Part shown: in pieces, positions 27,405 to 36,326 of the stretch | How positions within the stretch are numbered: position 1 is the first letter of the stretch | Layout of the letters: every line of letters starts with the position of its first letter | Source of the DNA: Streptomyces lincolnensis | GTDB lineage: Bacteria > Actinomycetota > Actinomycetes > Streptomycetales > Streptomycetaceae | Length of the DNA stretch: 64,000 nucleotides | Assembly (NCBI RefSeq): GCF_001685355.1 | Contig: NZ_CP016438.1 | Span: forward strand, 3,410,001-3,474,000 | Direction: 5' to 3' | Position numbers and translations under genes: made by a program | Notes under the pieces: model-generated | What the model was told of the DNA's origin: nothing | Seen by the model: the letters and a program-made list of their open reading frames with translations, nothing else | Databases searched by the model: none

Positions 27405-28384
27405 TGAACGTACGACGACACCACATATCCGGCATCGCGGTCGCAGCGGTCACCGCCCTGGGGCTGGGCACCCTCTCCGCCTGCTCCGGCGACAGCTCCG
27501 CCGCGGGCAACACGGACAAGTTCGACGTCGTCGCGTCGTTCTACCCGATGCAGTTCCTCGCCGAGCAGATCGGCGGGGACCATGTGAACGTCACCACCCT
27601 CACCGAGCCCGGTCAGGAGCCGCACGACCTGGAGCTCTCCACCAAGCAGACCGCCGCACTCGGCGAGGCGGACGCGGTGCTCTACCTCAAGACGCTCCAG
27701 CCGGCCGTCGACGAGGCCGTCGCGCAGTCCGGGGTCAAGACGAAGATCGACGCGGCCTCCCTGACCAAGCTGGAGGACCACGGCTCCGTCGAGCACGAGC
27801 ACGAGGGCGAGGGCAAGGGCGAGGGCAAGACCGAGGAGGCACCCGCCGAGGAGGAGGAGCACGCCCTCGACCCGCACATCTGGCTCGACCCCGTGAAGTA
27901 CGCCGAGGTCGCCGAGGGCGTCACCAAGGCCCTGGAGAAGGCCGACCCGGACCACGCGGCGGACTACCGGAAGAACGCCGACGCGCTGACGAAGAAGCTC
28001 GCCGGCCTCAACACCCAGTTCACGGACGGGCTGAAGAACACCAGGAGCAAGGTCTTCTTCACCAACCACGCCGCCTTCGGCTACCTCGCCGAGCGCTACG
28101 GCCTGACCCAGGAGGCCATCTCCGGCCTGGACCCGGAGAGCGAGCCCAGCCCGGCCCGGATCAAGGAACTCCAGACCGAGGCCAAGGCCGACGGCGTCAC
28201 CACCGTGTTCTACGAGACCCTGGTGTCGGACAAGACCGCGAAGACCCTCGCCCAGGACGCCAACCTCAAGACCGATGTCCTCGACCCGCTCGAAGGCATC
28301 ACCGACAAGTCCAAGGGCGAGGACTACTTCCAGGTCATGGAGTCCAATCTCAAGTCTCTGAAGACGGCTCTGGGAGCCAAGTGA
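27404..28384 (+). CDS. znuA: zinc ABC transporter substrate-binding lipoprotein
   Basis: A 326-residue lipoprotein of the cluster A-I metal-binding family. Lipobox LSAC gives acylated Cys27. FYPMQFLAEQIGG, EPHDLEL (metal His), a His/Glu-rich loop (EHEHEGEGKGEGKTEE) and HIWLDPVKYAEV (second metal His) are typical of zinc-binding ZnuA. FFTNHAAFGYLAERYGL adds a third His. It captures zinc outside the membrane and hands it to ZnuB. Start at 27404 fits the promoter; an in-frame ATG nine bases earlier lies inside the Zur box. No Shine-Dalgarno is evident. First gene of znuA-znuC-znuB-zur. Confidence 0.94.
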   Translation: MNVRRHHISGIAVAAVTALGLGTLSACSGDSSAAGNTDKFDVVASFYPMQFLAEQIGGDHVNVTTLTEPGQEPHDLELSTKQTAALGEADAVLYLKTLQPAVDEAVAQSGVKTKIDAASLTKLEDHGSVEHEHEGEGKGEGKTEEAPAEEEEHALDPHIWLDPVKYAEVAEGVTKALEKADPDHAADYRKNADALTKKLAGLNTQFTDGLKNTRSKVFFTNHAAFGYLAERYGLTQEAISGLDPESEPSPARIKELQTEAKADGVTTVFYETLVSDKTAKTLAQDANLKTDVLDPLEGITDKSKGEDYFQVMESNLKSLKTALGAK

Positions 28385-28409
28385 CCAACGGCAGTACGGA
28401 GGACGACTC

Positions 28410-29177
28410 ATGAGCGAGCCCGTCATATCGATGCGCGGCGTCCACGCCGAGCTGGGCTCGCGGCCCGTCCTGCGCGGCATCGACCTCACCGTGGACCGCG
28501 GTGAGGTCGTCGCGCTGCTCGGCGCCAACGGCTCCGGCAAGTCGACCGCGATCCGCAGCGTCATCGGCCAGGTGCCCGTCGGCGCCGGCGAGATCAGGCT
28601 GTTCGGCACTCCGCGCCGCCGCTTCCGCGACTGGGCGCGCGTGGGCTACGTCCCGCAGCGCACCACGGCCGCGGGCGGTGTGCCCGCCACCGTGACCGAG
28701 GTCGTCTCCTCCGGCCGGCTCTCCCGGGCCCGCTTCGGAGTGCTGCGCAGGACGGACCGGGAGGCCGTGCGCGCGGCCCTGGAGCTCGTCGGCATGGCCG
28801 ACCGTGCCAAGGACTCCGTGAACGCCCTCTCCGGCGGCCAGCACCAGCGGGTCCTGATCGCCCGCGCCCTGGCCTCCGAGCCCGAACTGCTGATCATGGA
28901 CGAGCCGATGGCGGGCGTGGACCTGGCCAGCCAGGAGGTGCTCGCGCGGACCCTTGAGGAGCAGGTCTCCCAGGGCACGACCGTCCTGCTCGTGCTGCAC
29001 GAACTCGGCCCGCTGGAGCCCCTGATCGACCGGGCGGTCGTCCTGCGCGACGGCTGCGTGACGCACGACGGCCCGCCCCCGCGCGCGGTCGGCCAGCACG
29101 CCCTGCCCGGCCACGACCACGTCCACCCGCACGCGGCTCACGACGCCGAACCGATCCGGACGGGACTGCTGAGCTGA
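28410..29177 (+). CDS. znuC: zinc ABC transporter ATP-binding protein
   Basis: A 255-residue ABC ATPase energising zinc import. Walker A is GANGSGKST, the signature is LSGGQHQRVLIARALA, Walker B is LLIMDEPMAGVD, and the switch His is in LVLHE. The C-terminus ends in a His-rich stretch (HALPGHDHVHPHAAHD) that may hold zinc. It starts 25 bases after znuA with GGAGGA upstream and overlaps znuB by one base. Confidence 0.95.
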   Translation: MSEPVISMRGVHAELGSRPVLRGIDLTVDRGEVVALLGANGSGKSTAIRSVIGQVPVGAGEIRLFGTPRRRFRDWARVGYVPQRTTAAGGVPATVTEVVSSGRLSRARFGVLRRTDREAVRAALELVGMADRAKDSVNALSGGQHQRVLIARALASEPELLIMDEPMAGVDLASQEVLARTLEEQVSQGTTVLLVLHELGPLEPLIDRAVVLRDGCVTHDGPPPRAVGQHALPGHDHVHPHAAHDAEPIRTGLLS

Positions 29178-30079
29178 TGGAATTCCTCGACTACGCCTTC
29201 ATGCAGCGGGCCCTGCTCGCCGCCGTCCTGGTCGGCATCACGGCCCCCGCGATCGGCATCTACCTCGTCCAGCGCCGCCAGGCCCTGATGGGCGACGGCA
29301 TCGGCCATGTCGCGATGACCGGCGTCGGCCTCGGCTTCCTGCTCTCCTGGTCCCCGGTGTGGATGGCCACCTTCGTCGCCGTCCTCGGCGCCGTCCTCAT
29401 GGAACTGATCCGCTGGTACGGCAAGACCCGCGGCGACATCGCCCTCGCGATGCTCTTCTACGGCGGTATGGCCGGCGGCGTGATGTTCATCAACCTCGCG
29501 CCGACGGGCTCCAACGCCAACCTGACGTCGTACCTCTTCGGTTCGCTGTCGACGGTGTCGGAATCGGACGTCACGGCGATCACCTTCCTCGCGGCCTTCG
29601 TGGTGCTGGTCACCCTCGGCCTGCGCCGCCAGCTCTTCGCGGTCAGCCAGGACGAGGAGTTCGCGCGGGTCACCGGTCTGCCGGTGCGGGCGCTGAACCT
29701 GCTGACGGCGATCACGGCCGCGGTGACGGTGACGGTCGCGATGCGGGTGGTGGGCCTGCTGCTGGTCAGCGCGCTCATGGTGGTGCCGGTGGCTGCGGCC
29801 CAGCAGCTGAGCCGCAGCTTCGCGGCCACCTTCGCGATCGCGGTGGCCCTCGGCGTCACCGTGACGATCGGCGGTACGGTCACCTCGTACTACCAGGACG
29901 TGCCGCCCGGCGCGACGATCGTGCTGCTGACCATCGCGGCCTTCATCGTGCTGACGGCGCTGGCGACCCCGCTGGCCCGGCGGCGGGCGCGTTCCATGGC
30001 CGCCCGGCAGCCCGTCGGGGACCCTGCGGAGTGTGCGATTCCGGCCAGTAGGGGACCCGAGGGAAAGGTCGGCGTCTGA
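29177..30079 (+). CDS. znuB: zinc ABC transporter permease
   Basis: A 300-residue integral membrane protein of the ABC-3 family with eight or nine hydrophobic segments. FMQRALLAAVLVGITAPAIG and QRRQALMGDGIGHVAMTGVG are typical N-terminal features, and the segment around GLLLVSALMVVPVAAAQQLS is the conserved core. It forms the zinc channel with ZnuC and ZnuA. The last 25 residues are charged and cytoplasmic. Confidence 0.95.
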   Translation: MEFLDYAFMQRALLAAVLVGITAPAIGIYLVQRRQALMGDGIGHVAMTGVGLGFLLSWSPVWMATFVAVLGAVLMELIRWYGKTRGDIALAMLFYGGMAGGVMFINLAPTGSNANLTSYLFGSLSTVSESDVTAITFLAAFVVLVTLGLRRQLFAVSQDEEFARVTGLPVRALNLLTAITAAVTVTVAMRVVGLLLVSALMVVPVAAAQQLSRSFAATFAIAVALGVTVTIGGTVTSYYQDVPPGATIVLLTIAAFIVLTALATPLARRRARSMAARQPVGDPAECAIPASRGPEGKVGV

Positions 30080-30137
30080 CTCGGCACAGTCCGGGCTGGC
30101 ACAATGGCCCGGCAAGTGCAGACGCGAGGAGGCAACG

Positions 30138-30551
30138 GTGACGACCGCTGGACCGTCCGTGAAGGGCCGCGCCACCCGGCAGCGTGCCGCCGTGGCGGCG
30201 GCGCTCGACGAGGTCGACGAGTTCCGCAGTGCGCAGGACCTGCACGACATGCTCAAGCACAAAGGTGACTCCGTCGGCCTGACCACGGTCTACCGGACAC
30301 TTCAGACCCTCGCCGACGCCGGCGAGGTCGACGTCCTGCGCACGTCCGACGGCGAGTCCGTCTACCGCCGCTGCTCCACCGGTGACCACCACCATCACCT
30401 CGTCTGCCGCGTCTGCGGCAAGGCCGTGGAGGTCGAGGGCCCGGCCGTCGAGAAGTGGGCCGAGGCCATCGCCGCGGAACACGGCTATGTGAACGTGGCC
30501 CACACGGTGGAGATCTTCGGTACGTGCGCGGAGTGCGCGGCGAAGAAGTAA
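30138..30551 (+). CDS. zur: zinc uptake regulator, Fur family
   Basis: A 137-residue Fur-family repressor. An N-terminal winged helix (TRQRAAVAAAL to VGLTTVYRTLQTLA) is followed by the dimerisation domain with STGDHHHHLVCRVCGKAVEV and a final CAECAAKK; the two CxxC pairs hold structural zinc and the His cluster the regulatory zinc. It closes the zinc operon, so it should repress its own operon through the Zur box before znuA when zinc is plentiful. GTG at 30138 with GAGGAGG upstream. Confidence 0.95.
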   Translation: MTTAGPSVKGRATRQRAAVAAALDEVDEFRSAQDLHDMLKHKGDSVGLTTVYRTLQTLADAGEVDVLRTSDGESVYRRCSTGDHHHHLVCRVCGKAVEVEGPAVEKWAEAIAAEHGYVNVAHTVEIFGTCAECAAKK

Positions 30552-30585
30552 CGCCGGACACACGGCCGGCCATACGGCTGGACAT

Positions 30586-30624
30586 ACGCAGGGGCGCCCG
30601 GATCACCACCGGGCGCCCCTGCGT
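30586..30624. terminator. strong bidirectional terminator between zur and uppS
   Basis: ACGCAGGGGCGCCCGG at 30586-30601 pairs perfectly with CCGGGCGCCCCTGCGT at 30609-30624 around a seven-base loop. It lies between the ends of two convergent genes. Confidence 0.85.
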
Positions 30625-30639
30625 GCGTGACTGCTCCCG

Positions 30640-31473
30640 CTACTCCTGCCTGCCCTCCATGGCCAGCAGCTCCTCGTTGGGGATCGCTCCCCCGAAGCGC
30701 CGGTCGCGCGACGCGAACTCCACACACGCGCGCCAGAGGTCGCGGCGGTCGAAGTCGGGCCACAGGACGTTCTGGAAGACCATCTCGGCGTAGGCACTCT
30801 GCCAGAGCAGGTAGTTGGAGGTGCGCTGCTCGCCGCTGGGGCGCAGGAAGAGGTCGACGTCCGGCATGTCCGGGTAGTACAGGTACTTCTGGATCGTCTT
30901 CTCGGTGACCTTGGACGGGTCGAGCCGGCCCGCCTTCACGTCCTCGGCCATGGCCTGCATCGCGTCGGCGAGCTCGGCGCGGCCGCCGTAGTTCATGCAG
31001 AAGTACAGCGTCAGCTTGTTGTTGTCCTTGGTCTGCTCCTGGGCGATCTGGAGCTCCTTGGCCACGGACTTCCACAGCCGGGGCATCCGGCCCACCCAGC
31101 GCACCCGGATCCCGAGCTCGTCGAGCTGGTCGCGGGTCTTGCGGATGAAGTCGCGGTTGAAGTTCATCAGGAACCGCACCTCCTCCGGAGAGCGCTTCCA
31201 GTTCTCGGTGGAGAAGGCGTACAGCGAGATGTTGCCGACGCCCATCTCGACCGCGCCCTGGAGGACGTCCAGCACGCGCTCGGCGCCGACCTTGTGGCCC
31301 TCGGTGCGCGGCAGGCCGCGCTCCTTCGCCCAGCGGCCGTTCCCGTCCATGACGATCGCCACATGGGTCGGGATCAGCTCACCCGGGAGTTTCGGCGCGC
31401 GGGCACCCGACGGGTGCGGCTCCGGCGTCTTGTACTCGCGGCGCTGGCGACCCAGGATCCCGCGTACGGCCAT
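30640..31473 (-). CDS. uppS: isoprenyl transferase (cis-prenyl, UPP synthase)
   Basis: A 277-residue cis-prenyltransferase that extends allylic diphosphates with isopentenyl diphosphate to make the polyprenyl carrier for cell-wall synthesis. [19 protein letters not shown] holds the catalytic Asp43 and diphosphate-binding Arg. Further family segments are [21 protein letters not shown] and [18 protein letters not shown]. It lies 24 bases after recO on the same strand, the usual streptomycete recO-uppS order. Confidence 0.95.
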   Translation of the reverse strand: MAVRGILGRQRREYKTPEPHPSGARAPKLPGELIPTHVAIVMDGNGRWAKERGLPRTEGHKVGAERVLDVLQGAVEMGVGNISLYAFSTENWKRSPEEVRFLMNFNRDFIRKTRDQLDELGIRVRWVGRMPRLWKSVAKELQIAQEQTKDNNKLTLYFCMNYGGRAELADAMQAMAEDVKAGRLDPSKVTEKTIQKYLYYPDMPDVDLFLRPSGEQRTSNYLLWQSAYAEMVFQNVLWPDFDRRDLWRACVEFASRDRRFGGAIPNEELLAMEGRQE

Positions 31474-31497
31474 GTGTTTCTCGTCTCCTCTTACGGC

Positions 31498-32244
31498 TTA
31501 CTTCTCTACGTAACGCAGCGAGCGCAGTCCGCGTTCCAGATGCCAGTGCAGATAGGCGGACACCAGCCCGCTGCCCTCCCGGACATGCCGCGGCTCGCTC
31601 GCGTCCGCGGTCTCCCAGTCTCCCGTAAGCAGCGCCGCGAGGAGTTCCAGGGTCTGCGGCGACGGTACGACGCTGCCCGGCACCCGGCAGTCCACGCAGA
31701 CCGAGCCGCCGGAGCCGACCGAGAAGAACCGGTTCGGACCGGGCATCCCGCACTTCGCGCAGTCGCTGAAGCTGGGCGCGTACCCGTTGACGGCGAGGGA
31801 ACGCAGCAGGAAGGCGTCCAGGACGAGGTGCGGGGCGTGCTCGCCCCGGGCGAGCGTGCGCAGGGCGCCGACGAGGAGCAGATACTGCTGCACCGCCGGT
31901 TCGCCCTCGTGGTCGGTGAACCGCTCGGCCGTCTCCAGCATGGCCGTCCCGGCGGTGTAGCGGGCGTAGTCGCTGACGATCCCGCCGCCGTACGGCGCGA
32001 TGGTCTCGCTCTGCGTGCACAGCGGCAGCCCGCGCCCGATCAGCTCGCTCCCCCGCGCGAAGAACTGCACGTCGACGTGGGAGAACGGCTCCAGCCTGGC
32101 CCCGAACTTCGACTTCGTCCGCCGCACCCCCCGAGCCACGGCCCGCACCCGCCCATGACCGCGCGTGAGCAACGTGATGATCCGGTCGGCTTCGCCGAGC
32201 TTCTGCGTCCGCAGGACGACGCCGTCATCCCTGAAGAGACTCAC
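31498..32244 (-). CDS. recO: DNA repair protein RecO
   Basis: A 248-residue protein that helps load RecA on gapped DNA in the RecFOR pathway. The N-terminal OB fold begins SLFRDDGVVLRTQKLGEADR and continues through RRTKSKFGARLEPFSHVDV. The C-terminal helical domain contains the Cys4 zinc site CAKCG ... CVDC. GTG at 32244 is the start in frame with the full protein. Two further copies of the first 20 or so codons lie upstream in the other two frames (GTG at 32372, ATG at 32464), which makes the start unusual and may affect expression. Confidence 0.94.
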   Translation of the reverse strand: MSLFRDDGVVLRTQKLGEADRIITLLTRGHGRVRAVARGVRRTKSKFGARLEPFSHVDVQFFARGSELIGRGLPLCTQSETIAPYGGGIVSDYARYTAGTAMLETAERFTDHEGEPAVQQYLLLVGALRTLARGEHAPHLVLDAFLLRSLAVNGYAPSFSDCAKCGMPGPNRFFSVGSGGSVCVDCRVPGSVVPSPQTLELLAALLTGDWETADASEPRHVREGSGLVSAYLHWHLERGLRSLRYVEK

Positions 32245-32464
32245 CGCGCACCCCCGGGCGGTTCCGGCCGGGGGTCCGGGGGTCGCCCCCCGGGGCAGCA
32301 CAGCATGATCCGGTCGGCTTCGCCGAGCTTCTGCGTCCGCAGGACGACGCCATCGTCCCTGAAGAGACTCACCGCGCACCCCCGGGGCGGCGCGGCGGGA
32401 GCCGGTCCGCCTCACCCGGCTTCCGGGTGCGCAGCGCGATGCCGTCGTCGCGGAACAGACTCAT
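32177..32464 (-). repeat. triplicated 5' end of recO
   Basis: Copy 1 is the functional start (32177-32258). Copy 2 (32305-32386) matches it over 82 bases with two mismatches and reads VSLFRDDGVVLRTQKLGEAD. Copy 3 (32402-32464) is more diverged and reads MSLFRDDGIALRTRKPGEAD. Start codons are 128 and 92 bases apart, so the three copies occupy three different reading frames and only copy 1 continues into RecO. Confidence 0.92.
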
Positions 32465-32492
32465 GGACCCATTCTCGCCTACGACGGCCGCT

Positions 32493-32711
32493 TCAAGGGA
32501 CCTCGCCCCGGCTTCGGGCGTTGGCGTACGCCGTCGCCGCACTCAGCCGCTCCGCCGGGGTGGCGTGCCGCACCGCGCCGGGTTCCGCGTCCCACTCCCG
32601 GCCGCCGCCGTACGGTCTCAGCTGGATGTAGGGCCCCTCGTGCCCCATGACGATTCCCACCCTTCCCCTGCGGGTGTCCATCACGTACGCACCGACCGGC
32701 GGCTCCATCAT
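32493..32711 (-). CDS. small hypothetical protein often paired with XRE/DUF397 loci
   Basis: A 72-residue protein: VGAYVMDTRRGRVGIVMGHE, then QLRPYGGGREWD and RLSAATAYANARSR. It looks like the small SH3-like proteins often found beside streptomycete XRE-DUF5753 regulators. Here it is divergent from a broken XRE gene at 32988. ATG at 32711 or 32708 follows GGTGGGG; a GTG at 32738 is an alternative. Function unknown. Confidence 0.65.
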   Translation of the reverse strand: MMEPPVGAYVMDTRRGRVGIVMGHEGPYIQLRPYGGGREWDAEPGAVRHATPAERLSAATAYANARSRGEVP

Positions 32712-32987
32712 CGCCCCACCAATTCCACGAACGGACACGGCTCCTTCCCTGCAAGGCTCCCCTGATCGAGCCTTATTGACGGCAGCGCAATTCCCGTCAT
32801 AACCCGCGGCCCACGCAATTCCTTCACCGTTTCCTCCGCTTCTCCGACGCAGAGCGTCGAGACGTGCGACTCCAGCGTGCTCCCCTTTCCCTTCGACTTT
32901 CACTCTTCGCATCTCCACGATGGCTCTCTGCGCCTACACTCGGCAGGATTCTGCGCACAAGTGCAGGTCAGCGGAAGGGGGTTGGCT

Positions 32988-33223
32988 GTGGCCAAGGGTT
33001 CGCGGCAGGCGGTCCGGGAGTTCTTCGGGGCAGAGCTGAGGCGGGGAAGGGAAGGCGCGGGGATCACCCAAGTGGAGCTTGGGTTACGTGTCTTCGTGTC
33101 CGGAGCTTATATCGGTCAGTTCGAGCAGGCCATTCGATAGCCCCGGCTCGATATCGCCCGGCGGATTGACGAGGCGCTGCAAACCGACGGTATTTTCGAG
33201 CGGTTGTGCAGGAATGCGGACCG
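32988..33223 (+). pseudogene. XRE-family regulator fragment with internal amber codon
   Basis: GTG at 32988 follows GGAAGGGGG. The frame reads SRQAVREFFGAELRRGREGA, then ITQVELGLRVFVSGAYIGQF and EQAIR, and is stopped by TAG at 33138. The same frame continues past the TAG as PRLDIARRIDEALQTDGIFE then RLCR, exactly the residues that follow in intact DUF5753-type XRE proteins, where this position is usually Lys. Similarity ends near 33223, where the opposite-strand gene begins, so the ligand domain and the normal DUF397 partner are missing. A nonsense mutation plus a C-terminal deletion is the simplest reading. Confidence 0.8.
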
Positions 33224-34060
33224 TCACCCCGTGACGCCGAAGACGTCCAGGAGGGTGTCGACGCGCAGGCTCAGGGCGGAATCGTCGGAGCCGGTGACGA
33301 CGACGGAGACGGTGTCCGGCTCGACGGCCTCGTAGGAGTGGTGCGGCCGGGCGTGCGCGAGACGGACGCGGAGCGTGTGCGCCGGGCCCTCGATCGTGTG
33401 CGTGTACCAGGCGGCCACGCTGTCGTCGGTCGGTTCGAGGCCGCGGGCGATCGCGTCCCAGGCGGAGTTGTCGAGGTACTGGCCCAGGTAGCCGGAGAGC
33501 AGTCCCAGGAAGCGGCGGACCTCACCGACGCGGATCAGCCCCTCCAGGTCGTGCGGGGCCGGGCTGCGGGACAGGCCGCCGCTCACCGGGTGCCGGTCGT
33601 TGATGTACAGGTGCAGGCGGGCCCAGAGGTCGAGGCTGCGGACGGCGCCCTTGGGGTTGTGGGCGCCCGACGGAAGCAGGTTGACGATCCTGCGGCCGGT
33701 GGGGTCGAGCCGGCACGGCGTCTCCAGCGCCTCCTCCCAGCCGGCGAGTGCGGGCGCGAACCGCTCCTCCGCCTCGGCCGGGTCGAGCTCCAGGTACCGC
33801 CCGATGTCCTCCCAGGAGGCGCCCCGCTCCCGCTCGTACACGACCGCCCGCACCAGCGTGCGTTCGGCGAGCCGGATCAGCGAGAGCGCTTCACTGGCGC
33901 GTCCGCCGAGCCCGGTGTCCACGTCGTTGCGCGTCGCCACCAGCACGCTCGCGGTGCGCGCGGTGTCCACGGCCTGTGAGCACAGGGCGAGGCGGGCCAG
34001 GGTCTCGCGGGAGTAGGCGGCGCGGTCGGCGTCGTAGGGCGTGGTGGTGGGAAGCGTCAC
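33224..34060 (-). CDS. conserved hypothetical protein
   Basis: A 278-residue soluble protein, probably helical. The N-terminal half includes RDRAAYSR-like charged segments, a GLGGRASEALSLIRLAE helix and a helix-turn-helix-like stretch ERERGASWEDIGRYLELDPA, which may suggest a DNA-binding role. The C-terminal half (LDLWARLHLYINDRHPVSGG, IEGPAHTLRVRLAHARPHHS) looks like a separate domain. I do not recognise the family. GTG at 34060 begins the protein-like composition, but no clear ribosome-binding site is seen. It overlaps the end of the XRE remnant. Confidence 0.7.
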   Translation of the reverse strand: MTLPTTTPYDADRAAYSRETLARLALCSQAVDTARTASVLVATRNDVDTGLGGRASEALSLIRLAERTLVRAVVYERERGASWEDIGRYLELDPAEAEERFAPALAGWEEALETPCRLDPTGRRIVNLLPSGAHNPKGAVRSLDLWARLHLYINDRHPVSGGLSRSPAPHDLEGLIRVGEVRRFLGLLSGYLGQYLDNSAWDAIARGLEPTDDSVAAWYTHTIEGPAHTLRVRLAHARPHHSYEAVEPDTVSVVVTGSDDSALSLRVDTLLDVFGVTG

Positions 34061-34250
34061 GCGGGTCAGGGTGGCATGGGTCCGGCGGGGTCGTCGTCCG
34101 GGTTTTCCGCTGGTGAGGGCAGGGCGTAGGTCCGAGGTCGGACAGCGGGTCGGCCCGGTCTGGATCTCGCGCACGATGACGGGCGCGTCCCGGGTGCGCG
34201 AGAGTCGTCGTACCGAGCAACGCGTCACGAGCCGCGAGGGGGACCCGCAC

Positions 34251-34730
34251 ATGTCGTATCCGGAGCCGCGCTACCTGGGGGAGAACGGCGAGATCAACGC
34301 CGTGTTCCGTTCCGCCGACACACCGCCCGACATCGTCTCGCCCGGAGGCACCCGCACGCACTACCTCGCCAGTCACACGTCCACGGGTGGGGACTTCGGG
34401 CTGTACAAGGTGGACATGGGACCGAGGGCGCCGGGGGCCAAGACCCACTTCCACCGGTCGATCTCGGAGTCCTTCTACGTCCTGTCCGGCGAACTCGCGC
34501 TGTACGACGGCGAGAAGTGGGTCACCGGCCGGCAGGGCGACTTCCTGCACGTGCCGGTCGGCGGGCTGCACGCCTTCAGGAACGACAGCGACGACCCGGT
34601 GTCGATGCTGATGCTGTTCTCGCCGGGCGCGCCGCGCGAGGAGTACTTCGAGCGGGTGGCGGAGTTCGCGCGGAAGGGCGGGCAGGAACTGCGGGAGTTC
34701 CAGGTGCGGCACGACAGTTACTTCGTGTGA
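34251..34730 (+). CDS. cupin-domain protein
   Basis: A 159-residue single-domain cupin. Motif 1 is THFHRSISESFYVLSGELAL (metal-binding His, His, Glu), and motif 2 is GDFLHVPVGGLHAFRN with the last His. Such proteins bind a metal and act as dioxygenases, isomerases or small-molecule sensors; nothing here defines which. ATG at 34251 follows GAGGGGGA. It precedes the first alpha/beta hydrolase gene by about 100 bases. Confidence 0.88.
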   Translation: MSYPEPRYLGENGEINAVFRSADTPPDIVSPGGTRTHYLASHTSTGGDFGLYKVDMGPRAPGAKTHFHRSISESFYVLSGELALYDGEKWVTGRQGDFLHVPVGGLHAFRNDSDDPVSMLMLFSPGAPREEYFERVAEFARKGGQELREFQVRHDSYFV

Positions 34731-34757
34731 GTCAGGGGACATCCCGGAGGCGCGGTA

Positions 34758-34799
34758 CTGGGGCAAACCCCAGGAAACTTACGGCCGTTACCCCGATGT
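34758..34799 (+). promoter_or_regulatory. upstream element shared by the two hydrolase paralogs, copy 1
   Basis: CTGGGGC-AAA-CCCCAG at 34758-34773 is an inverted repeat. It is followed by GGAAA at 34773 and GATGT at 34795. The same three parts occur before the second paralog with the same internal spacing and the same 38-base distance from GATGT to the ATG. Confidence 0.6.
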
Positions 34800-34832
34800 C
34801 ACGCTGCGTGATGTTCCGGCAGGCTGCTGTGC

Positions 34833-36326
34833 ATGAAGCAGACCACGAAGGGCCTCGCCCTGATCGCCGCCGTCTCCGGGGTCGTCCTCGGGCTCGTCGC
34901 CCCGCTCGCCGCGTCCGCCGACGACAGGCCCGCGCCTTCGTCGCTGAAGTGGGCCAAGTGCGAGGGGGACGGGCTCGATCCGCGCCAGGAGTGCGCGACG
35001 GTGTCCGTGCCCATGGACTACGCCGATCCGGACGGCCGGAAGATCGACATCGCGGTCTCCCGTATCAGGAGCGAGGATCCGTCGGCCCGTCGCGGCGCCC
35101 TGCTCATCGTCCCCGGCGGACCGGGCGGGGACAGTCTCACCGAGCCGTCCACCAAGGGGCAGAAGCTGCCGGAGAAGGTGCGGGACGCCTACGACCTGAT
35201 CGGCTTCGCCCCGCGCGGCATGATCCCCTCCACCTCCGTCACCTGCGACCACACCCCCGGCGACCTGGCCCGGACGAAGCTGTTCCCCTGGCCGGACGCG
35301 GACGGCTCGCTGGACGGCACCCTGGCCACCGCGCAGCGCCGGTCCCGGGCCTGCGAGCGCAACGGCGGTGAGCTGATCCAGCACATCAGCACCCTGAACG
35401 AGGCCCGTGACCTGGACCGGGTCCGCGCCGCGCTCGGCGAGCGCAGGATCTCCGCGTGGGGCCTGTCGTACGGCAGCTACGCGGCCGCCACCTACGCGCA
35501 GCTGTTCCCGCACCGCACCGACCGTTTCGTCCTGGACAGCAACCCCTTCCCCGACCCCGCCGTCGGGGCGGGACGGGCCACCTACGCCGGGTTCGAGGCG
35601 GGCGTGGAGGACACCTTCCCGGTGTTCGCCCGGTGGGCCTCCGCCCCCGAGCGCGGCAAGGACCGCGTCGCCCGCACGGCGGCCGAGGTGCGCCCGCTCT
35701 TCCTCCGTCTGGCCGCCCGCCTGGACCGGGAGCCGATCCCCTGGCCCGGCGCCAACCCCGAGGAGCTGAACGGCACTGTCCTGCGCCAGGCGATGATCGA
35801 CGCCTTCTACGACCCCGACGGCTTCCCCGGCCTCGCCGAGCTGATCAACGCCGCCCGCAAGGGCACGGTCCCGCCCGCTCCCGAGGCCCCGCCCGCGGAC
35901 CTCCTCCAGAACGGCTACGCGGTCGCCGACGCCACCCTCTGCAACGACGCCGCCTGGCCGAGGACCGCCGCCGAGTACCGGCAGGACGTCGACGCCAGTC
36001 GCGCGAAGTTCCCCCTCACGGCGGGAATGCCCAGGAGCGCCACCGCGTGTGCCGCCTGGCCGTGGGCGCCGAAGGAGGCCCCGGTCCGCATCACCGACCA
36101 GGGCCCCTCGAACATCCTGCTCATACAGAACCAGCGGGACGTCGCCACCCCCGTGAGCGGCGCCCTCAAGCTCCGCGCGGCCCTCGGCGAGCGCGCGGTC
36201 ATGGTCCTGGTCGACTCCACCGGCCACGACGCCTACCTCGGCAACGGCAACGCCTGCGGCGACACCAAGGTCTCCCACTTCCTGGCCACCGGGGAGCGGC
36301 CGGCCCGGGACACCTACTGCCGCTGA
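34833..36326 (+). CDS. secreted alpha/beta hydrolase (SlpD/SlpE, tripeptidyl aminopeptidase-like), paralog 1
   Basis: A 497-residue secreted enzyme. A signal peptide covers residues 1-29 (cleavage near AASA). Then come VPMDYADPDG, the oxyanion-region LLIVPGGPGGDS, DLIGFAPRG, and GLSYGSY with the nucleophile Ser212. The C-terminal lid has paired Cys residues, a late Asp in NQRDVATPVSGA and the catalytic His in DSTGHDAYL. Family members include Streptomyces tripeptidyl aminopeptidases that cut N-terminal tripeptides from secreted proteins. It is about as long as, and clearly paralogous to, the protein at 37659. Its 3' end overlaps the convergent gene by 13 bases. Confidence 0.9.
   Translation: MKQTTKGLALIAAVSGVVLGLVAPLAASADDRPAPSSLKWAKCEGDGLDPRQECATVSVPMDYADPDGRKIDIAVSRIRSEDPSARRGALLIVPGGPGGDSLTEPSTKGQKLPEKVRDAYDLIGFAPRGMIPSTSVTCDHTPGDLARTKLFPWPDADGSLDGTLATAQRRSRACERNGGELIQHISTLNEARDLDRVRAALGERRISAWGLSYGSYAAATYAQLFPHRTDRFVLDSNPFPDPAVGAGRATYAGFEAGVEDTFPVFARWASAPERGKDRVARTAAEVRPLFLRLAARLDREPIPWPGANPEELNGTVLRQAMIDAFYDPDGFPGLAELINAARKGTVPPAPEAPPADLLQNGYAVADATLCNDAAWPRTAAEYRQDVDASRAKFPLTAGMPRSATACAAWPWAPKEAPVRITDQGPSNILLIQNQRDVATPVSGALKLRAALGERAVMVLVDSTGHDAYLGNGNACGDTKVSHFLATGERPARDTYCR

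Noticed and set aside
32177..32464. A riboswitch or insertion element explaining the repeats before recO
   Set aside because: The copies translate into recO N-terminal residues and have no terminal inverted repeats or target duplication.
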